64,000 nucleotides of DNA from an uncultured Blautia sp. GTDB lineage: Bacteria; Bacillota; Clostridia; Lachnospirales; Lachnospiraceae. Of this stretch, positions 9,403-19,284 are shown piece after piece. The notes below the pieces were generated by a model. The model made no database searches, was not told where the DNA came from, and saw only the letters and a program-made list of their open reading frames with translations. The stretch lies in the NCBI GenBank assembly GCA_900542045.1, contig UQMI01000006.1, positions 22,355 through 86,354 of the forward strand. The letters are read 5' to 3'. Within the stretch, counting starts at the first letter, position 1; the number at the start of each line of letters is the position of its first letter. Made by a program: the position numbers and the translations under genes.

Positions 9403-10476
9403 TTATTGTTCCTGCAGATGCGCCAGTTTCGCCGCCTGATCTGCCGCGATCAAACTGTCGATAATCTCCTCCAGATCTCCGTTCAGGATATTTTCCAGAC
9501 GATGCAGCGTCAGTTTGATTCTGTGATCCGTTACCCTGCCCTGCGGAAAATTGTAGGTCCGTATTTTTTCCGAACGGTCTCCCGTACCGATCTGACTCCG
9601 CCTGGCCTCTGCCTCCGCGTCATGCTGTTTTGCCAGTTCCATCTCATACAGACGGGAACGCAATACCTTCAATGCCTTATCCTTGTTCTTCAGCTGTGAT
9701 TTCTCATCCTGACAGGAAATAACGATTCCTGTGGGAATATGAGTCAGACGCACGGCAGAGTCCGTGGTATTTACACACTGTCCTCCATTGCCCGATGCCC
9801 GGAAAACATCGAATTTACAGTCATTCAGATCCAGATGGAAATCAATTTCCTCTGCTTCCGGCATAATGGCCACGGTGACTGTGGAGGTATGGATCCTGCC
9901 TCCGGATTCCGTTTCCGGCACACGCTGCACCCGGTGCACACCGCTTTCATATTTCAGCCGTGAATAAGCTCCGGCTCCGTTGATCATAAAGGTGACTTCC
10001 TTAAATCCTCCAATCCCATTCTCATTCAGACTCATCATTTCTGTCTTCCACCGGTGACTCTCCGCATATTTTACATACATCCGATAAATCTCTGCGGCGA
10101 AAAGAGCCGCCTCATCGCCGCCGGCACCGGCGCGGATCTCCACGATTACATTCTTATTGTCGTTGGGATCTTTGGGAAGGAGAAGAATCTTCAGTTCGTG
10201 CTCCAGCTCTTCAATGCGCTTTTTTGCTTCAGAAAGCTCTTCTTTGAGCATTTCCCGCATATCCTCATCCTTTTCTTCCTCCAGCATGGACAGGCTGTCT
10301 TCTACTGTCTGCTGGTTTTCCTTATATTCCCTGTACGCATCCACAATGGGCTGCAGGTCACTCTGCTCTTTCATCAGCTTCTGAAAGCGTTCCTGATCGT
10401 TTGTCACATCCGGCTCACCTAGTTCGCTGAGAATTTCTTCCATACGAATGAGCAGGTCTTCCAATTTGTCAAACAT
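9403..10476 (-). CDS. prfA: Peptide chain release factor 1
   Basis: Recognises UAA and UAG in the ribosomal A site and triggers release of the peptide. 357 residues, typical. Shows the catalytic GGQ in [18 protein letters not shown], the RF-1 family segment [18 protein letters not shown] and the coiled N-terminal domain. The next gene is its methylase prmC, in the usual order, although prmC is upstream on this strand. Confidence 0.96.
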   Translation of the reverse strand: MFDKLEDLLIRMEEILSELGEPDVTNDQERFQKLMKEQSDLQPIVDAYREYKENQQTVEDSLSMLEEEKDEDMREMLKEELSEAKKRIEELEHELKILLLPKDPNDNKNVIVEIRAGAGGDEAALFAAEIYRMYVKYAESHRWKTEMMSLNENGIGGFKEVTFMINGAGAYSRLKYESGVHRVQRVPETESGGRIHTSTVTVAIMPEAEEIDFHLDLNDCKFDVFRASGNGGQCVNTTDSAVRLTHIPTGIVISCQDEKSQLKNKDKALKVLRSRLYEMELAKQHDAEAEARRSQIGTGDRSEKIRTYNFPQGRVTDHRIKLTLHRLENILNGDLEEIIDSLIAADQAAKLAHLQEQ

Positions 10477-10505
10477 TCTCCCGATTCCTCCTTACAGGTA
10501 TCTCG

Positions 10506-11366
10506 TCATATTCCCCGGCTTCTGGCGGTTACCACCCGGTCCAGACCTGCCAGGTCCTTTATTATTTTCGTCTCTGCAAAATGATTTTCTCTTAACAGGG
10601 CCTCCACAGCTCTGCCCTGATCATGACCGATCTCAAAACATACCCGGCCGCCGGGCTCCAGGACCCGTCCTGCCTCTCTGATCATTCTGCGGTAAAAATA
10701 CAGTCCGTCTTCCCGGCCGTCCAGGGCTATCTTTGGATCGTGATTCCGGACTTCTGGCATCAGTCCCCCTATTTCTCCTGTCGGTATGTAGGGCGGATTG
10801 GAAACCAGAAGGGAATACGTGCCGGTGACCTCAGAAAACAAATCCGACTGTATCCACTGAATCTGTCCGGGAGAAATCTTCCCCTCCCGGATCATTTTCT
10901 GCGCATTTTTCCGGGCAACTTCCAGTGCTTCCCCGGAACAGTCTGCTCCAATTCCCTGTATCTCCGGATGGAGAGCCAGAAGGCTCAGAACAATGCAGCC
11001 GGAACCGGTACACATATCCAGAATACGCATCCCCGGACGCAGAAATTTCTCCGTTTCCTCTACCAGCACTTCCGTATCCTGTCTAGGTATCAGCACCTGA
11101 TTGCTGACCAGAAACTCCATTCCCATGAACCAGGCTTTTCCCAGAATATGCTGCAGCGGAATCCGTTCTGTTCTTCTGCGGATCCACTCCCGATAGATAC
11201 GCTCCTTCTCCGGTGGCATTTCTTCTTTGCAGCGCAGAAAATACGCCGCACGGCTCATGCCGGAACACTCCTCCAGAAGATACCAGGCATCCAGCTGTGC
11301 CTCCGGTACATCTGCCCTGCCCAGTTCTTCTCTGCCCCAGGCCAGCAGAGCTTCACAGGTACTCAT
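10506..11366 (-). CDS. prmC: Release factor glutamine methyltransferase
   Basis: Methylates the glutamine of the GGQ motif of release factors, using S-adenosylmethionine. 286 residues with an N-terminal helical domain, the SAM-binding DMCTGSGCIVLSLL and the catalytic NPPYIP. It overlaps the DUF1385 gene by 4 bp and is followed by prfA, so substrate and modifier are co-expressed. Confidence 0.95.
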   Translation of the reverse strand: MSTCEALLAWGREELGRADVPEAQLDAWYLLEECSGMSRAAYFLRCKEEMPPEKERIYREWIRRRTERIPLQHILGKAWFMGMEFLVSNQVLIPRQDTEVLVEETEKFLRPGMRILDMCTGSGCIVLSLLALHPEIQGIGADCSGEALEVARKNAQKMIREGKISPGQIQWIQSDLFSEVTGTYSLLVSNPPYIPTGEIGGLMPEVRNHDPKIALDGREDGLYFYRRMIREAGRVLEPGGRVCFEIGHDQGRAVEALLRENHFAETKIIKDLAGLDRVVTARSRGI

Positions 11367-12361
11367 GACGCAGCCTCACCGGCTTCTTCCGGTGACCTAT
11401 CCCATCCTTCTTCTTTTCGTACCTCTTCCACATAAGATTTCCAGTCAAAGACGGCTTCCACGGCGGCAATGGCCACTTCTGCCATGGATTCATCCGGTTC
11501 TCTGGTACTCAGCTTCTGAAGAGCAAGCCCCGGTTTGCTCAGTGCGCAGGCAATGGGATTGTCGCTGCGTCCTGCCCACTGGATCAGCTCATAGGAAACA
11601 CCGGCCACCACCGGCACCATCAGGATCCGGGCCACCACCCGTACCCACATCACCGGCACTGCCACAAACAGAAAATGGGCCGCAATACTGACACACATTA
11701 CCAGAAGCAGAAAACTGGTCCCGCAGCGTTTATGCTGCCGGGAAGATTTCAGGACATTCTCCACTGTCAGGTCCAGACCGTGCTCTACACAGTTGATACA
11801 CTTATGCTCTGCTCCGTGATACATAAATACCCTTTGGATATCTTCCATTCTGGAGATCAGAAACATATATCCCAGAAAAAGAAAAATCTTCACAAACGCC
11901 TCAATGACAGTGATCACAGCCTCCGAAGCCCCCAGTCTGGAAAACAGACTGGCCAGAAGATACGGCAGGAGCATAAACAGGCCCACAGAAAGCACAATGG
12001 AAAAAGCCACTGTCCCATACATGATGATCTTATTCATACGTTCTTCCCGTCTGGCCTGCTCTGCTTTTTCTTCTTCCGACTGTACTTCCTCTGCATCTTC
12101 CTCTTCTTCAAAAAAAGACGCCGAATACATCAGGCACTGGATCCCCACCACCAGAGAATCCACAAAGCTGGCCACACCCCGCAGAATCGGCAGCTTCATG
12201 ATACGGAATCTGCCCAAAACGCTCCTGTAGTCTTCCACCTTAATCTCTATTTCCTGATTGGGCTTACGCACAGCGATGGAATATTTGTCTTTGTGACGCA
12301 TCATGATCCCTTCCATCACTGCCTGCCCGCCTATATTCGATGATCTCATACTATTCCTCAA
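11363..12361 (-). CDS. DUF1385 family membrane protein
   Basis: 332 residues with several hydrophobic helices and the conserved pieces GGQAVMEGIMMR, FMYHGAEHKCINC and HKRCGTSFLL. The family is conserved next to prfA, prmC and rpmE in Clostridia; its function is not established. A strongly acidic stretch (EEEEDAEEVQSEEEKAE) lies between the first two membrane parts. The start could also be the second Met (12349). Confidence 0.85.
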   Translation of the reverse strand: MRNSMRSSNIGGQAVMEGIMMRHKDKYSIAVRKPNQEIEIKVEDYRSVLGRFRIMKLPILRGVASFVDSLVVGIQCLMYSASFFEEEEDAEEVQSEEEKAEQARREERMNKIIMYGTVAFSIVLSVGLFMLLPYLLASLFSRLGASEAVITVIEAFVKIFLFLGYMFLISRMEDIQRVFMYHGAEHKCINCVEHGLDLTVENVLKSSRQHKRCGTSFLLLVMCVSIAAHFLFVAVPVMWVRVVARILMVPVVAGVSYELIQWAGRSDNPIACALSKPGLALQKLSTREPDESMAEVAIAAVEAVFDWKSYVEEVRKEEGWDRSPEEAGEAAS

Positions 12362-12404
12362 TCAATGAATCCTGTATATTTTGCTGTTTTTCTTCTATAT
12401 GCAA

Positions 12405-12430
12405 GAAAAGGTTGAGATTATCATCAACCT
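12405..12430 (-). terminator. Terminator after rpmE
   Basis: Minus strand: AGGTTGA and TCAACCT (7 bp) around an 8-nt loop, followed by TTTCTT. It lies 30-55 bp after the rpmE stop. Confidence 0.7.
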
Positions 12431-12461
12431 CAACCTGTTCCCCTTTACCATATGTTCTGCA

Positions 12462-12677
12462 TTACTGTGCTTTGATTCCGTATTTCTTATTAAACTTATC
12501 AATACGTCCGCGTGCCTGTGCAGCCTTCTGCTGTCCTGTGTAGAATGGATGACATTTGGAACAGATTTCCACGTGGATGTCCTGCTTTGTAGAACCTGTT
12601 GTAAATGTATTGCCGCAGTTGCAGGTTACGGTAGCCTGATAATAGTTTGGATGGATACCTTCTTTCATTTTTTTCAC
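12462..12677 (-). CDS. rpmE: 50S ribosomal protein L31 (zinc-binding type)
   Basis: 71 residues, basic, beginning KEGIHPNYY, with zinc ligands in TCNCGNTF and [15 protein letters not shown] (two Cys pairs), which marks the zinc-containing C+ form of L31. Translation may start at the second Met (12668). Confidence 0.95.
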   Translation of the reverse strand: MKKMKEGIHPNYYQATVTCNCGNTFTTGSTKQDIHVEICSKCHPFYTGQQKAAQARGRIDKFNKKYGIKAQ

Positions 12678-12746
12678 CTCTCTATGTTCTATAGTCTTTA
12701 TCTCATATTTTGATAAACGCTATTCTTTTCTATAAACAGCTTACAA

Positions 12747-12775
12747 ATTATAGCACATTCTATTTATAAATGCAA
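12747..12775 (-). promoter_or_regulatory. rpmE promoter
   Basis: Minus-strand -35 TTGCAT (12770-12775), 17-bp spacer, -10 TATAAT (12747-12752), 70 bp before the rpmE start and just after the rho stop. Confidence 0.65.
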
Positions 12776-12780
12776 CTGCT

Positions 12781-14232
12781 TTATACAAATTTTTGTTTTT
12801 TAACCATCTGTACAAATTCCCAGTTGTTCCTGGTACGGGAAAACATGTTCAGGATCTGCTCCACCGCCTCATCGGCTTTCATTCCATTCAAAGCCTTGCG
12901 CATATGGTAGACCGCTTCCTGCTCTTCCCGGGTCAGCAGCAGGTCTTCTCTTCTGGTCCCGGACTTCTGGATATCAATGGCCGGGAACACTCTCTTCTCC
13001 TGAAGCTTCCGGTCCAGGATCAGTTCCATGTTGCCGGTGCCCTTGAATTCCTCATAGATCACATCGTCCATCTTGCTGCCTGTGTCCACCAACGCCGTGG
13101 CCAGAATCGTAAGGCTTCCGCCCTCCCGCATATTCCGGGCTGCTCCGAAGAAACGCTTAGGCATATACAGGGCTGCCGGATCCAGACCGCCAGACAGCGT
13201 ACGGCCGCTGGGCGGAATGATCAAGTTATAGGCTCTGGCCAGACGGGTAATGCTGTCCAGCAGAATCGTCACATCTTTTTTATGTTCTACCAAACGCTTG
13301 GCCCGTTCGATCACCATCTCCGAAACACGTTTGTGATGCTCCGGAAGTTCGTCAAAGGTGGAATAGATTACTTCCACGTTTTTCCCCTGGATGGCTTCCC
13401 GGATATCCGTCACCTCTTCCGGACGCTCGTCGATCAGCAGAATGATCAGATGCATCTGGGGATTGTTTTTCAAGATAGATTTGGCCGCATCTTTCAGCAG
13501 AGTCGTCTTACCTGCCTTGGGCGGAGAAACGATCATTCCTCTCTGTCCTTTGCCGATGGGGCTGATCAGATCCACGATCCGCATGGCCAGGCTTCCTCCC
13601 GGCCGTTCCAGCACCAGCCGCTCATTGGGGAAGACCGGCGTCATGTCTTCAAAATTATACCTCTTGGAGCTCTCATTGGGACTTACTCCGTTAATGGATG
13701 TCACATACAGAAGGGCGCTGAATTTCTCACTCTGGGTCTTCACCCGGATATTTCCCTGCAGGATATCTCCTGTCTTCAGATTAAAACGTCGGATCTGAGA
13801 GGGAGACACATAAATGTCATTTTCTCCCGGAAGATAGTTCTCGCAGCGGATGAATCCATAGCCGTCCGGCAGGACTTCCAGGATCCCATTGGCCTTCTCT
13901 CCGCTGTCCAGCTGAGTAGTATCCAGAGGAGCCTTTCCCTCACGCTCAATGGTCCTGGGCCGGATTTCCCGGGGCCGTTCTTCTTCATGGCTGTTCTCCT
14001 CTGTATGGGCGGCAGATGTCCGCTCCCTTCTCTCTTCTCTTCGCTCTTCTCTCTCCTCTTTTTTCTCTTCCTTTTTATCACTGCTTTCTTTTTTATCTTT
14101 CTCATCTTCCAGCAGCATTGCTTCTATCAACTGACCTTTCTTCAGGGTGGAGATTCCTTTCATCCCCCTGGCTTTTGCCAAGTCCCGCAAAACGGTAAGT
14201 GATAATGATTCATATTTTTCTCTCATACGCAA
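12781..14232 (-). CDS. rho: Transcription termination factor Rho
   Basis: Hexameric RNA-dependent ATPase that ends transcription. 483 residues, longer than the ~420 of Escherichia coli because of a highly charged insertion of alternating Lys/Glu/Arg (about residues 42-105) between the Rho N-terminal SAP-like domain and the RNA-binding cold-shock domain ([20 protein letters not shown]). The ATPase domain has Walker [12 protein letters not shown], Walker [15 protein letters not shown] and the Q-loop region. Such charged insertions are known to add RNA affinity in other Rho proteins; whether this one does is inference. Confidence 0.96.
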   Translation of the reverse strand: MRMREKYESLSLTVLRDLAKARGMKGISTLKKGQLIEAMLLEDEKDKKESSDKKEEKKEEREERREERRERTSAAHTEENSHEEERPREIRPRTIEREGKAPLDTTQLDSGEKANGILEVLPDGYGFIRCENYLPGENDIYVSPSQIRRFNLKTGDILQGNIRVKTQSEKFSALLYVTSINGVSPNESSKRYNFEDMTPVFPNERLVLERPGGSLAMRIVDLISPIGKGQRGMIVSPPKAGKTTLLKDAAKSILKNNPQMHLIILLIDERPEEVTDIREAIQGKNVEVIYSTFDELPEHHKRVSEMVIERAKRLVEHKKDVTILLDSITRLARAYNLIIPPSGRTLSGGLDPAALYMPKRFFGAARNMREGGSLTILATALVDTGSKMDDVIYEEFKGTGNMELILDRKLQEKRVFPAIDIQKSGTRREDLLLTREEQEAVYHMRKALNGMKADEAVEQILNMFSRTRNNWEFVQMVKKQKFV

Positions 14233-14371
14233 CCTCGTTCCTGTTTCTATTCACTTTCAATTCTTTTAGAGGATTATCTGGCGATTCGCCAACGAAACTC
14301 AGATCATATCATCTCTGAATGTTAAGATAAAATCATAGACATACTTTATCATACCTGACAGGAAAACTCAA
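14233..14371. other. Intergenic stretch upstream of rho
   Basis: AT-rich, no open frame with a ribosome site. It should hold the rho promoter and leader, but I see no convincing -35/-10 pair. Confidence 0.4.
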
Positions 14372-14408
14372 CCCCCGCATTTCATACTCTTTTGAGAAAA
14401 TACGGGGG
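14372..14408 (-). terminator. Hairpin between the DUF815 gene and rho
   Basis: CCCCCG paired with CGGGGG plus weaker A/T pairs. On the minus strand it is followed by TTGAGTTTTCC, acceptable for a Rho-independent terminator of the upstream gene. Confidence 0.55.
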
Positions 14409-14433
14409 ATCTTGTCTTTTCCCGGGCTGGCAC

Positions 14434-14468
14434 CTGTTCCGGCCCTGTCCGCACAGGGCCTGGAACAG
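14434..14468 (-). terminator. GC-rich hairpin after the DUF815 gene
   Basis: CTGTTCCGGCCCTGT pairs with ACAGGGCCTGGAACAG (one bulged base), 25 bp after the stop. No long T run, so it may protect the 3' end or slow polymerase ahead of the second hairpin. Confidence 0.5.
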
Positions 14469-14492
14469 AAACCAGGTCGGCTTTCATTGCTT

Positions 14493-15827
14493 TTATTCAA
14501 CTGCTGTTTGTTCTTCACAGACCGGCGCAAGTCCGATCAGATAATTGATAAACTGCTGAGCCGTGCGTCCGGAGATGCCTCCATGACTCATCTCCCATTT
14601 ATTTGCCTCTGCCGCAAGCTCCTCTTCTGACAGAGTGATCTCCGGGTGCCGCGCAGCCAGCGTGGTCACGATATGGAAATATTCTTTCTGGGTTGGTTTG
14701 TAATATCCGATGGTCACACCAAATCTGGCCACCAGGGAAAGCTTCTCCTGCATGGTATCGGAACGGTGAAGTCCTTCCTCATTCTGCATATCGGAACGGT
14801 CGTTCCAGGTCTCCCGAATCAGATGTCTCCGGTTGGAAGTGGCATAGATCAGCACATTTTCCGGTTTTGTCTCCAGGCCGCCTTCGATCACTGCCTTTAA
14901 GTATTTGTACTCAATTTCAAACTCCTCAAACGAAAGATCATCCATATAAATGATAAAGCGGTAATTCCGATTCTTAATCTCAGAAATAATCCGGGAAAGA
15001 TCCTTAAACTCATGCTTGTAAACCTCGATCATCCGGAGTCCCTGGCTGTAATACTGGTTCAGGATAGCCTTGATGCTGGTGGATTTGCCGGTTCCCGCAT
15101 CCCCAAACAGAAGTACATTGTTGGCCCTTCGGCCCTGCACAAACGCCTCCGTATTCTGGATCAGTTTTTTCTTCTGCAGTTCATATCCCACCAGGTCATC
15201 CAGCACCACATCGCCTGTGGTGGTTATGGGAATCAGAAATTCCGGGCCGCCGTCGTGGGCAATCCGAAAGGCTTTGTTCAGGCCGAATTTTCCAACGCCA
15301 TAGTCCTTATAGAAATCTGTGACGATCCGATAGGTCTCTTCTTCATCCTTTGCGCCCGCAAATTTCCGGCTCAGCTCCTGCACTTTTTCACTGACGCTCT
15401 TATTAAAGATCTGTTCTTTCTTCCCCACCGCCTGGTAATTCTCAATGATGGAAAAACAGTTGATCCCCAGTTCTTTTTCCATGGGCGAAAAATCATAGTC
15501 AAACAGCTTCCGGAAGATTACGAAATCATTCCGGGCAAACTGGTTCACACTTCCTCTGTTGGCTCCCACCTTTTCCGACACCAGGGTAAAGGGATTTTCC
15601 GTGGTGGCCAGCAGGAATGCCAGGTAATTATGCCAGAGATTCTGATCAAACCCATATTTGGTGGCCAGATCCAGCAGATGATGGATCTGATCCAGTATGT
15701 CTGTGATCAGCGCCTCTTTTTCATAATTTCCCTCTGCAAATTTCTGGCAGATTTCCGATAACCGGAATAAAATACTGTCCCTGCCGATATTCCGGTAAAT
15801 AATTAATTTTGATGTTAAACGATACAT
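14493..15827 (-). CDS. DUF815-family AAA ATPase
   Basis: 444 residues. The C-terminal half is an AAA+ module: Walker [16 protein letters not shown], Walker [15 protein letters not shown], sensor YATSNRRHL and RFG. The N-terminal half is helical and unlike known domains. DUF815 ATPases are widespread in Clostridia with no established role. The ribosome site before the ATG at 15827 is weak. Confidence 0.85.
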   Translation of the reverse strand: MYRLTSKLIIYRNIGRDSILFRLSEICQKFAEGNYEKEALITDILDQIHHLLDLATKYGFDQNLWHNYLAFLLATTENPFTLVSEKVGANRGSVNQFARNDFVIFRKLFDYDFSPMEKELGINCFSIIENYQAVGKKEQIFNKSVSEKVQELSRKFAGAKDEEETYRIVTDFYKDYGVGKFGLNKAFRIAHDGGPEFLIPITTTGDVVLDDLVGYELQKKKLIQNTEAFVQGRRANNVLLFGDAGTGKSTSIKAILNQYYSQGLRMIEVYKHEFKDLSRIISEIKNRNYRFIIYMDDLSFEEFEIEYKYLKAVIEGGLETKPENVLIYATSNRRHLIRETWNDRSDMQNEEGLHRSDTMQEKLSLVARFGVTIGYYKPTQKEYFHIVTTLAARHPEITLSEEELAAEANKWEMSHGGISGRTAQQFINYLIGLAPVCEEQTAVE

Positions 15828-15908
15828 ATCTGTTTCTTTTGCTCCTGTGTCATTCTGATATCCTTTGCATCGGTTTTTGACCCATGCATCCCCTGCCGCC
15901 TTCTGTCA

Positions 15909-18434
15909 TCAGCCAAAGAGCTTCTGATAGGAAGCATGATCTTCCAGAGCCTGAGACAGTTCTGTCATCCGGCTCACATCTCCGATCAGGATCACGCCGC
16001 AGAGACGGTTGTTCAGGAAATACAGCTTCTGATACTGTTTTCTTGCCATATCCTTAAATTCCACTGTCCGGTAAATGAGATTCGGATTCTTGCCGTTATC
16101 TCCCGCTGCATACAATGCGGTATTCATGCCGTGGAAATTGATGGCCGCCGGTACCGGTTCATAAGTCAGTGTGTCTCCGACCGCATTGGCGCCTGCCACC
16201 TTGCCCTGCTCCAGAGCTTCCGGCCAGATCGCGTAATTCACGCCCTCAAACTGGGCACAGTCTCCGCAGGCATAAATACCGGGAATACTGGTCTGCATCT
16301 TTTCATCTACGATCACTGCCCGGTCTGTATCCATGGAAATCTCTTTTGCCAGAGCCACATTGGCCCGAACGCCGCAGGACATGATCACCATATCTGCTTT
16401 GATCACCTGGCCGTCCGCCAGACGTACACCGGTTACCTGCCCGTCTCCTTCGATCTCTTCAATCTGCACACCCGTCATAATATGAACGCCCTGGCTTTCC
16501 GCCGCCGCTTTCAGAATATCAGACGCCGCCTGATCCAGCTGTCTGCCCATCAGGCTGGGAGCCAGCTCCAGTACAGTTACACTGCATTTTGCTTTCCGAA
16601 TCTCCCAGGCAGCCTCCAGACCCAGCACACCGCCGCCGATCACCACTGCGTTTTTCACATTGGGCAGCATGGCTGCAACCTTCCGGGTATCGCTCAGTCT
16701 GCGGATCGCCACTACCTGCTCCTTGTCAGCTCCTTTGATGGGAGGGATCACGCATTCGGAACCCAGTGCATAGATCAGCTTGTCATACCGCAGTTTCATA
16801 CCGTCATCCAGAACCACTTCCCGGGCATTCGGGTCAATGGAAGTTACTGTTTTGCCCAATACCTGGATGATCTGATTTTCCTCATACCACTGCTGATCCT
16901 CAATAGCGATCTGGTCAGCATCCAGTCCCGCCATAATGGATTTGGTCAGCATCGGACGATTATAGGAAGAACAGGGCTCGTTGGAAATCATCACGATCCG
17001 GCCTGTCTTATCCCTTTCTCTGACCGCCTTGGCCGCCTGGAATCCTGCCACGCCGTTGCCCAGGATCACGTAGAAATTCTCTGTATCATTATGGAATTCA
17101 TTTTCTTCCACATCCGCAGGAACAAAATGCTCTTTTCCCGCTCCGCACACCGGACAGATTTCGATGGAAGAATCGAAAATCTCCCCGCAGATCACACATT
17201 TTACCAGCTTTCTCGGTCCCGTCTTCTTGGGATTTTCTTTGTTCTGCAGAGTACAGCCGAACTGGTATCCATACTCATAAGCGTCCACCAGCTGTGACTC
17301 ACTGGGTTTGAAACGTACCCGGAAGCCGTCCACCACATTCATGCGCAGCTGCTTCAGACGTTCGATAATGTGGGGAACACCTTCCCCGCTCCATCCATAG
17401 CTTCCAAAGGCACTGGCCAGCTTCCCGCCATGGGTTCCGGCAAATATGGATGTGGTCAGATCCCAGATAGGCTTTAACGCTTCCCCTACAATGGTAGGCG
17501 TACCAAACAGGATCCCGTCTGCAAATCCAAGCTCTTCCAGAACTTTTCCCTGATCTGCCTCCACCATATCATAGCAGCGCACATCAATATCACCACTGTC
17601 ACGGATTCCTCTGGCAATTTCTTCTGCCAGGGTCCCTGTGTAGCCATACGCAGTCACGTAAGGAATCACCACGGTCTTCTTCTGGTTGGGATTCACCACT
17701 GTACACCATTCCCGGTACGTCTGGATAATAAAATCCACCTTATCATCCAGTACCGGTCCATGTCCGGTACAGATCATGGAAATATCCAGATCCGCAATAC
17801 GATCCAGCGCTTTATTCATATAAGGCTTAAAAGGTCCGATAATGTTGTCAAAATAATATTTGGTGGCACGCATATAGCCTTCCATATCTGTAACCTTACT
17901 CATGAGCACATCCTGGAAGCCATAGTGAGAACCGAAGGAATCACAGGTCACCAGAATCTGCTCTTCCTCAATGTACGTGTACATGGTATCCGGCCAGTGG
18001 AGATTAGGCAGCACCAGGAACCGAAGGGTCTTATCTCCTATCTTCATCTCCTGGTCATCCTTCACCGCAATAGCCGTAAAATCTCCATTTACAATTTCTT
18101 TCAGAAATCCAATGGCACATCCCGTGGCAATGATCTTCAGTCCCGGATTCAATTCCAGAAGCCTCTCCACACTGCCTGCGTGATCCGGCTCTGTGTGGCT
18201 CACCACCAGATAATCGATTTTTGTCACATCTGTGACTTCTTTTAATTTCTCCAGATACTCATCAAAAAACTTTGCTTTTGCCGTCTCAAACAGGATTGTC
18301 TGATCCCCTGCTTTCATCACATACGAATTATAAGTGGTTCCAAATTCTGTATACATGATAATATCAAATACCCGCAGGTTCTCGTCCACAATCCCAGTCC
18401 AGTAAAAATTATCTCTTAATTTTAATGCTTTCAT
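15909..18434 (-). CDS. Flavodiiron protein fused to rubredoxin and NAD(P)H:rubredoxin oxidoreductase
   Basis: Start at 18434 (MKALKLRDNFYW) behind GGAGGT; about 841 residues. Domains in order: metallo-beta-lactamase-like diiron domain (HTEPDHAGS near residue 80), flavodoxin-like FMN domain (about 255-395, VIPYVTAYGYTGTLAEE), a rubredoxin whose two CxxC pairs (CVIC, CPVC) are only 10 residues apart, and an FAD/NAD domain (about 455-841; GNGVAGFQAAKAVRERD, GGGVLGLEAAWEIRKAK, YACGDCAQ). Together they form a whole electron chain NAD(P)H-FAD-Fe-FMN-diiron that reduces oxygen to water or NO to N2O, protecting an anaerobe. The layout matches the class F type described in Clostridioides. A -10 TATAAT lies at 18485-18490; the -35 is unclear. 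Confidence 0.92.
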   Translation of the reverse strand: MKALKLRDNFYWTGIVDENLRVFDIIMYTEFGTTYNSYVMKAGDQTILFETAKAKFFDEYLEKLKEVTDVTKIDYLVVSHTEPDHAGSVERLLELNPGLKIIATGCAIGFLKEIVNGDFTAIAVKDDQEMKIGDKTLRFLVLPNLHWPDTMYTYIEEEQILVTCDSFGSHYGFQDVLMSKVTDMEGYMRATKYYFDNIIGPFKPYMNKALDRIADLDISMICTGHGPVLDDKVDFIIQTYREWCTVVNPNQKKTVVIPYVTAYGYTGTLAEEIARGIRDSGDIDVRCYDMVEADQGKVLEELGFADGILFGTPTIVGEALKPIWDLTTSIFAGTHGGKLASAFGSYGWSGEGVPHIIERLKQLRMNVVDGFRVRFKPSESQLVDAYEYGYQFGCTLQNKENPKKTGPRKLVKCVICGEIFDSSIEICPVCGAGKEHFVPADVEENEFHNDTENFYVILGNGVAGFQAAKAVRERDKTGRIVMISNEPCSSYNRPMLTKSIMAGLDADQIAIEDQQWYEENQIIQVLGKTVTSIDPNAREVVLDDGMKLRYDKLIYALGSECVIPPIKGADKEQVVAIRRLSDTRKVAAMLPNVKNAVVIGGGVLGLEAAWEIRKAKCSVTVLELAPSLMGRQLDQAASDILKAAAESQGVHIMTGVQIEEIEGDGQVTGVRLADGQVIKADMVIMSCGVRANVALAKEISMDTDRAVIVDEKMQTSIPGIYACGDCAQFEGVNYAIWPEALEQGKVAGANAVGDTLTYEPVPAAINFHGMNTALYAAGDNGKNPNLIYRTVEFKDMARKQYQKLYFLNNRLCGVILIGDVSRMTELSQALEDHASYQKLFG

Positions 18435-18461
18435 CTGTACCTCCATTTCTTTACGCTGCAA

Positions 18462-18752
18462 TTTGATTTACTTTTCTCTCTTCTATTATATACAAATTCC
18501 CAAACAAAAAAATACATTTTCCATGAAAACTGGAAATTTTTTGCAGTCTTGTCTCATATGATCAGAAAAAAATCTGCCGCCGTATCGTTTTATCCGTTTC
18601 TGCACCGGCAAGACTTTCTATCGTCGGCACAGCTGCCAAAAACAATGTTTTCAAAAAACTTTATTCGCAAATATCAAAACTGAATATCTTTACCCAGACA
18701 GCCGAGGGGCGTGCCGGTTCCCGATCCGAGTCTTGCGGAAAGTGGAAAACTT
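18462..18752. other. Intergenic region between the flavodiiron gene and the small toxin
   Basis: No open frame with a ribosome site. It contains the promoter region of the minus-strand flavodiiron gene (AT-rich, 18480-18540) and the presumed promoter and 5' leader of the plus-strand toxin, which I could not define. Confidence 0.4.
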
Positions 18753-18833
18753 ATGGGTACATATGAAGAATTTATGATCTTACTCACATTTGCCGGACTC
18801 ATTGTTTCAATTCTGAATTTGAAAAATAAGTAA
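18753..18833 (+). CDS. Holin-like type I toxin peptide (26 residues)
   Basis: Reads MGTYEEFMILLTFAG then LIVSILNLKNK. A short polar start with TYE, one hydrophobic helix and a Lys/Asn tail is the pattern of the putative holin-like toxins of Firmicutes, which insert into the cell's own membrane. The stop lies inside a hairpin that also ends a convergent antisense RNA (18815-18925), the layout of TxpA/RatA-type systems. Recognised from pattern only; toxicity is inferred. Confidence 0.65.
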   Translation: MGTYEEFMILLTFAGLIVSILNLKNK

Positions 18834-18925
18834 GCCGCCCTGTATCTTGGTCGGATAGGACGGCTTACTTCGTAAACTGTTAATCGCCGGATCGAGTAGC
18901 TTGCACCTACCCATCGGCTGTCTTG
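18815..18925 (-). ncRNA. Antisense RNA antitoxin of the holin-like toxin
   Basis: Inferred transcript of about 110 nt from the promoter at 18932-18961 to the hairpin at 18828-18870. On the minus strand that hairpin is followed by TTATTTTTC. It overlaps the 3' end of the toxin message, so base pairing should trigger decay or block translation. A 63-codon frame read through this segment has no ribosome site and is most likely chance. Confidence 0.6.
18828..18870. terminator. Shared terminator hairpin of toxin mRNA and antisense RNA
   Basis: AAGTAAGCCGCCCT paired with AGGACGGCTTACTT, 13 of 14 positions. The T-rich tail is on the minus strand (TTATTTTTC); in the plus direction the tail is weaker. 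Confidence 0.65.
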
Positions 18926-18931
18926 TTAAAT

Positions 18932-18961
18932 ATATTACAGCAAATATGCATGAAATGTCAA
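18932..18961 (-). promoter_or_regulatory. Promoter of the antisense RNA
   Basis: Minus-strand -35 TTGACA (18956-18961), 18-bp spacer, -10 TAATAT (18932-18937). A strong promoter facing the toxin gene, as expected for an antitoxin RNA made in excess. Confidence 0.65.
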
Positions 18962-19080
18962 ACAAGAAACCCGCCCCTGTGTCAACAGAAACCGACATCC
19001 CCTCTCTCAGGAGATTCCGTCATTTCTCAACCAGCTGTACGGTACATCCTCGATGCAGCATGAAATACAACACAAAAGAA

Positions 19081-19107
19081 AAAGATGCCCCTAACAGAGC
19101 ATCTTTC
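19081..19107 (-). terminator. Original terminator of the tRNA-Leu gene, now separated from it
   Basis: Minus strand: AAAGATGC and GCATCTTT (8 bp) around a 10-nt loop, followed by TTTCTTTTG. It lies directly downstream of the attL core, where the tRNA 3' flank would have been before integration, so it was probably the tRNA's own terminator. Confidence 0.65.
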
Positions 19108-19110
19108 GCC

Positions 19111-19125
19111 ATGCGGATAACAGGA
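19111..19125. repeat. attL core
   Basis: ATGCGGATAACAGGA, identical to 63797-63811. It repeats the last 14 bases of the tRNA-Leu(UAG) gene plus one flanking base. Flanking bases differ on both sides, which sets the core at 15 bp. Confidence 0.85.
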
Positions 19126-19216
19126 TTATTTCACTTTCTCTCTGTTTCGAGCAATATATAATAATATTGATTTTATGCATATTTCAGAGAACTGAGGGAA
19201 AACACAAAAAACACTT

Positions 19217-19236
19217 TTTGCCCCTTTTTTGCCCCT
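19217..19236. repeat. Left arm-type integrase site pair
   Basis: Two TGCCCC units 11 bp apart (TTTGCCCCTTTTTTGCCCC), 91 bp inside attL. The same double unit with the same 11-bp spacing and orientation occurs at 63710-63728 near attR. Paired direct repeats flanking the core at both prophage ends are typical of arm sites bound by the integrase N-terminal domain. Confidence 0.6.
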
Positions 19237-19284
19237 GTGAAGATGACACAATATTTAACCGGGCGGGGGATTACCCCCTGCCCT

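Noticed and set aside
14333..14530. 65-codon frame between rho and the DUF815 gene
   Set aside because: Runs through two hairpins and into the DUF815 gene, with no protein-like pattern.
18807..18998. 63-codon frame on the minus strand
   Set aside because: No ribosome site; it overlaps the predicted antisense RNA and the toxin gene.
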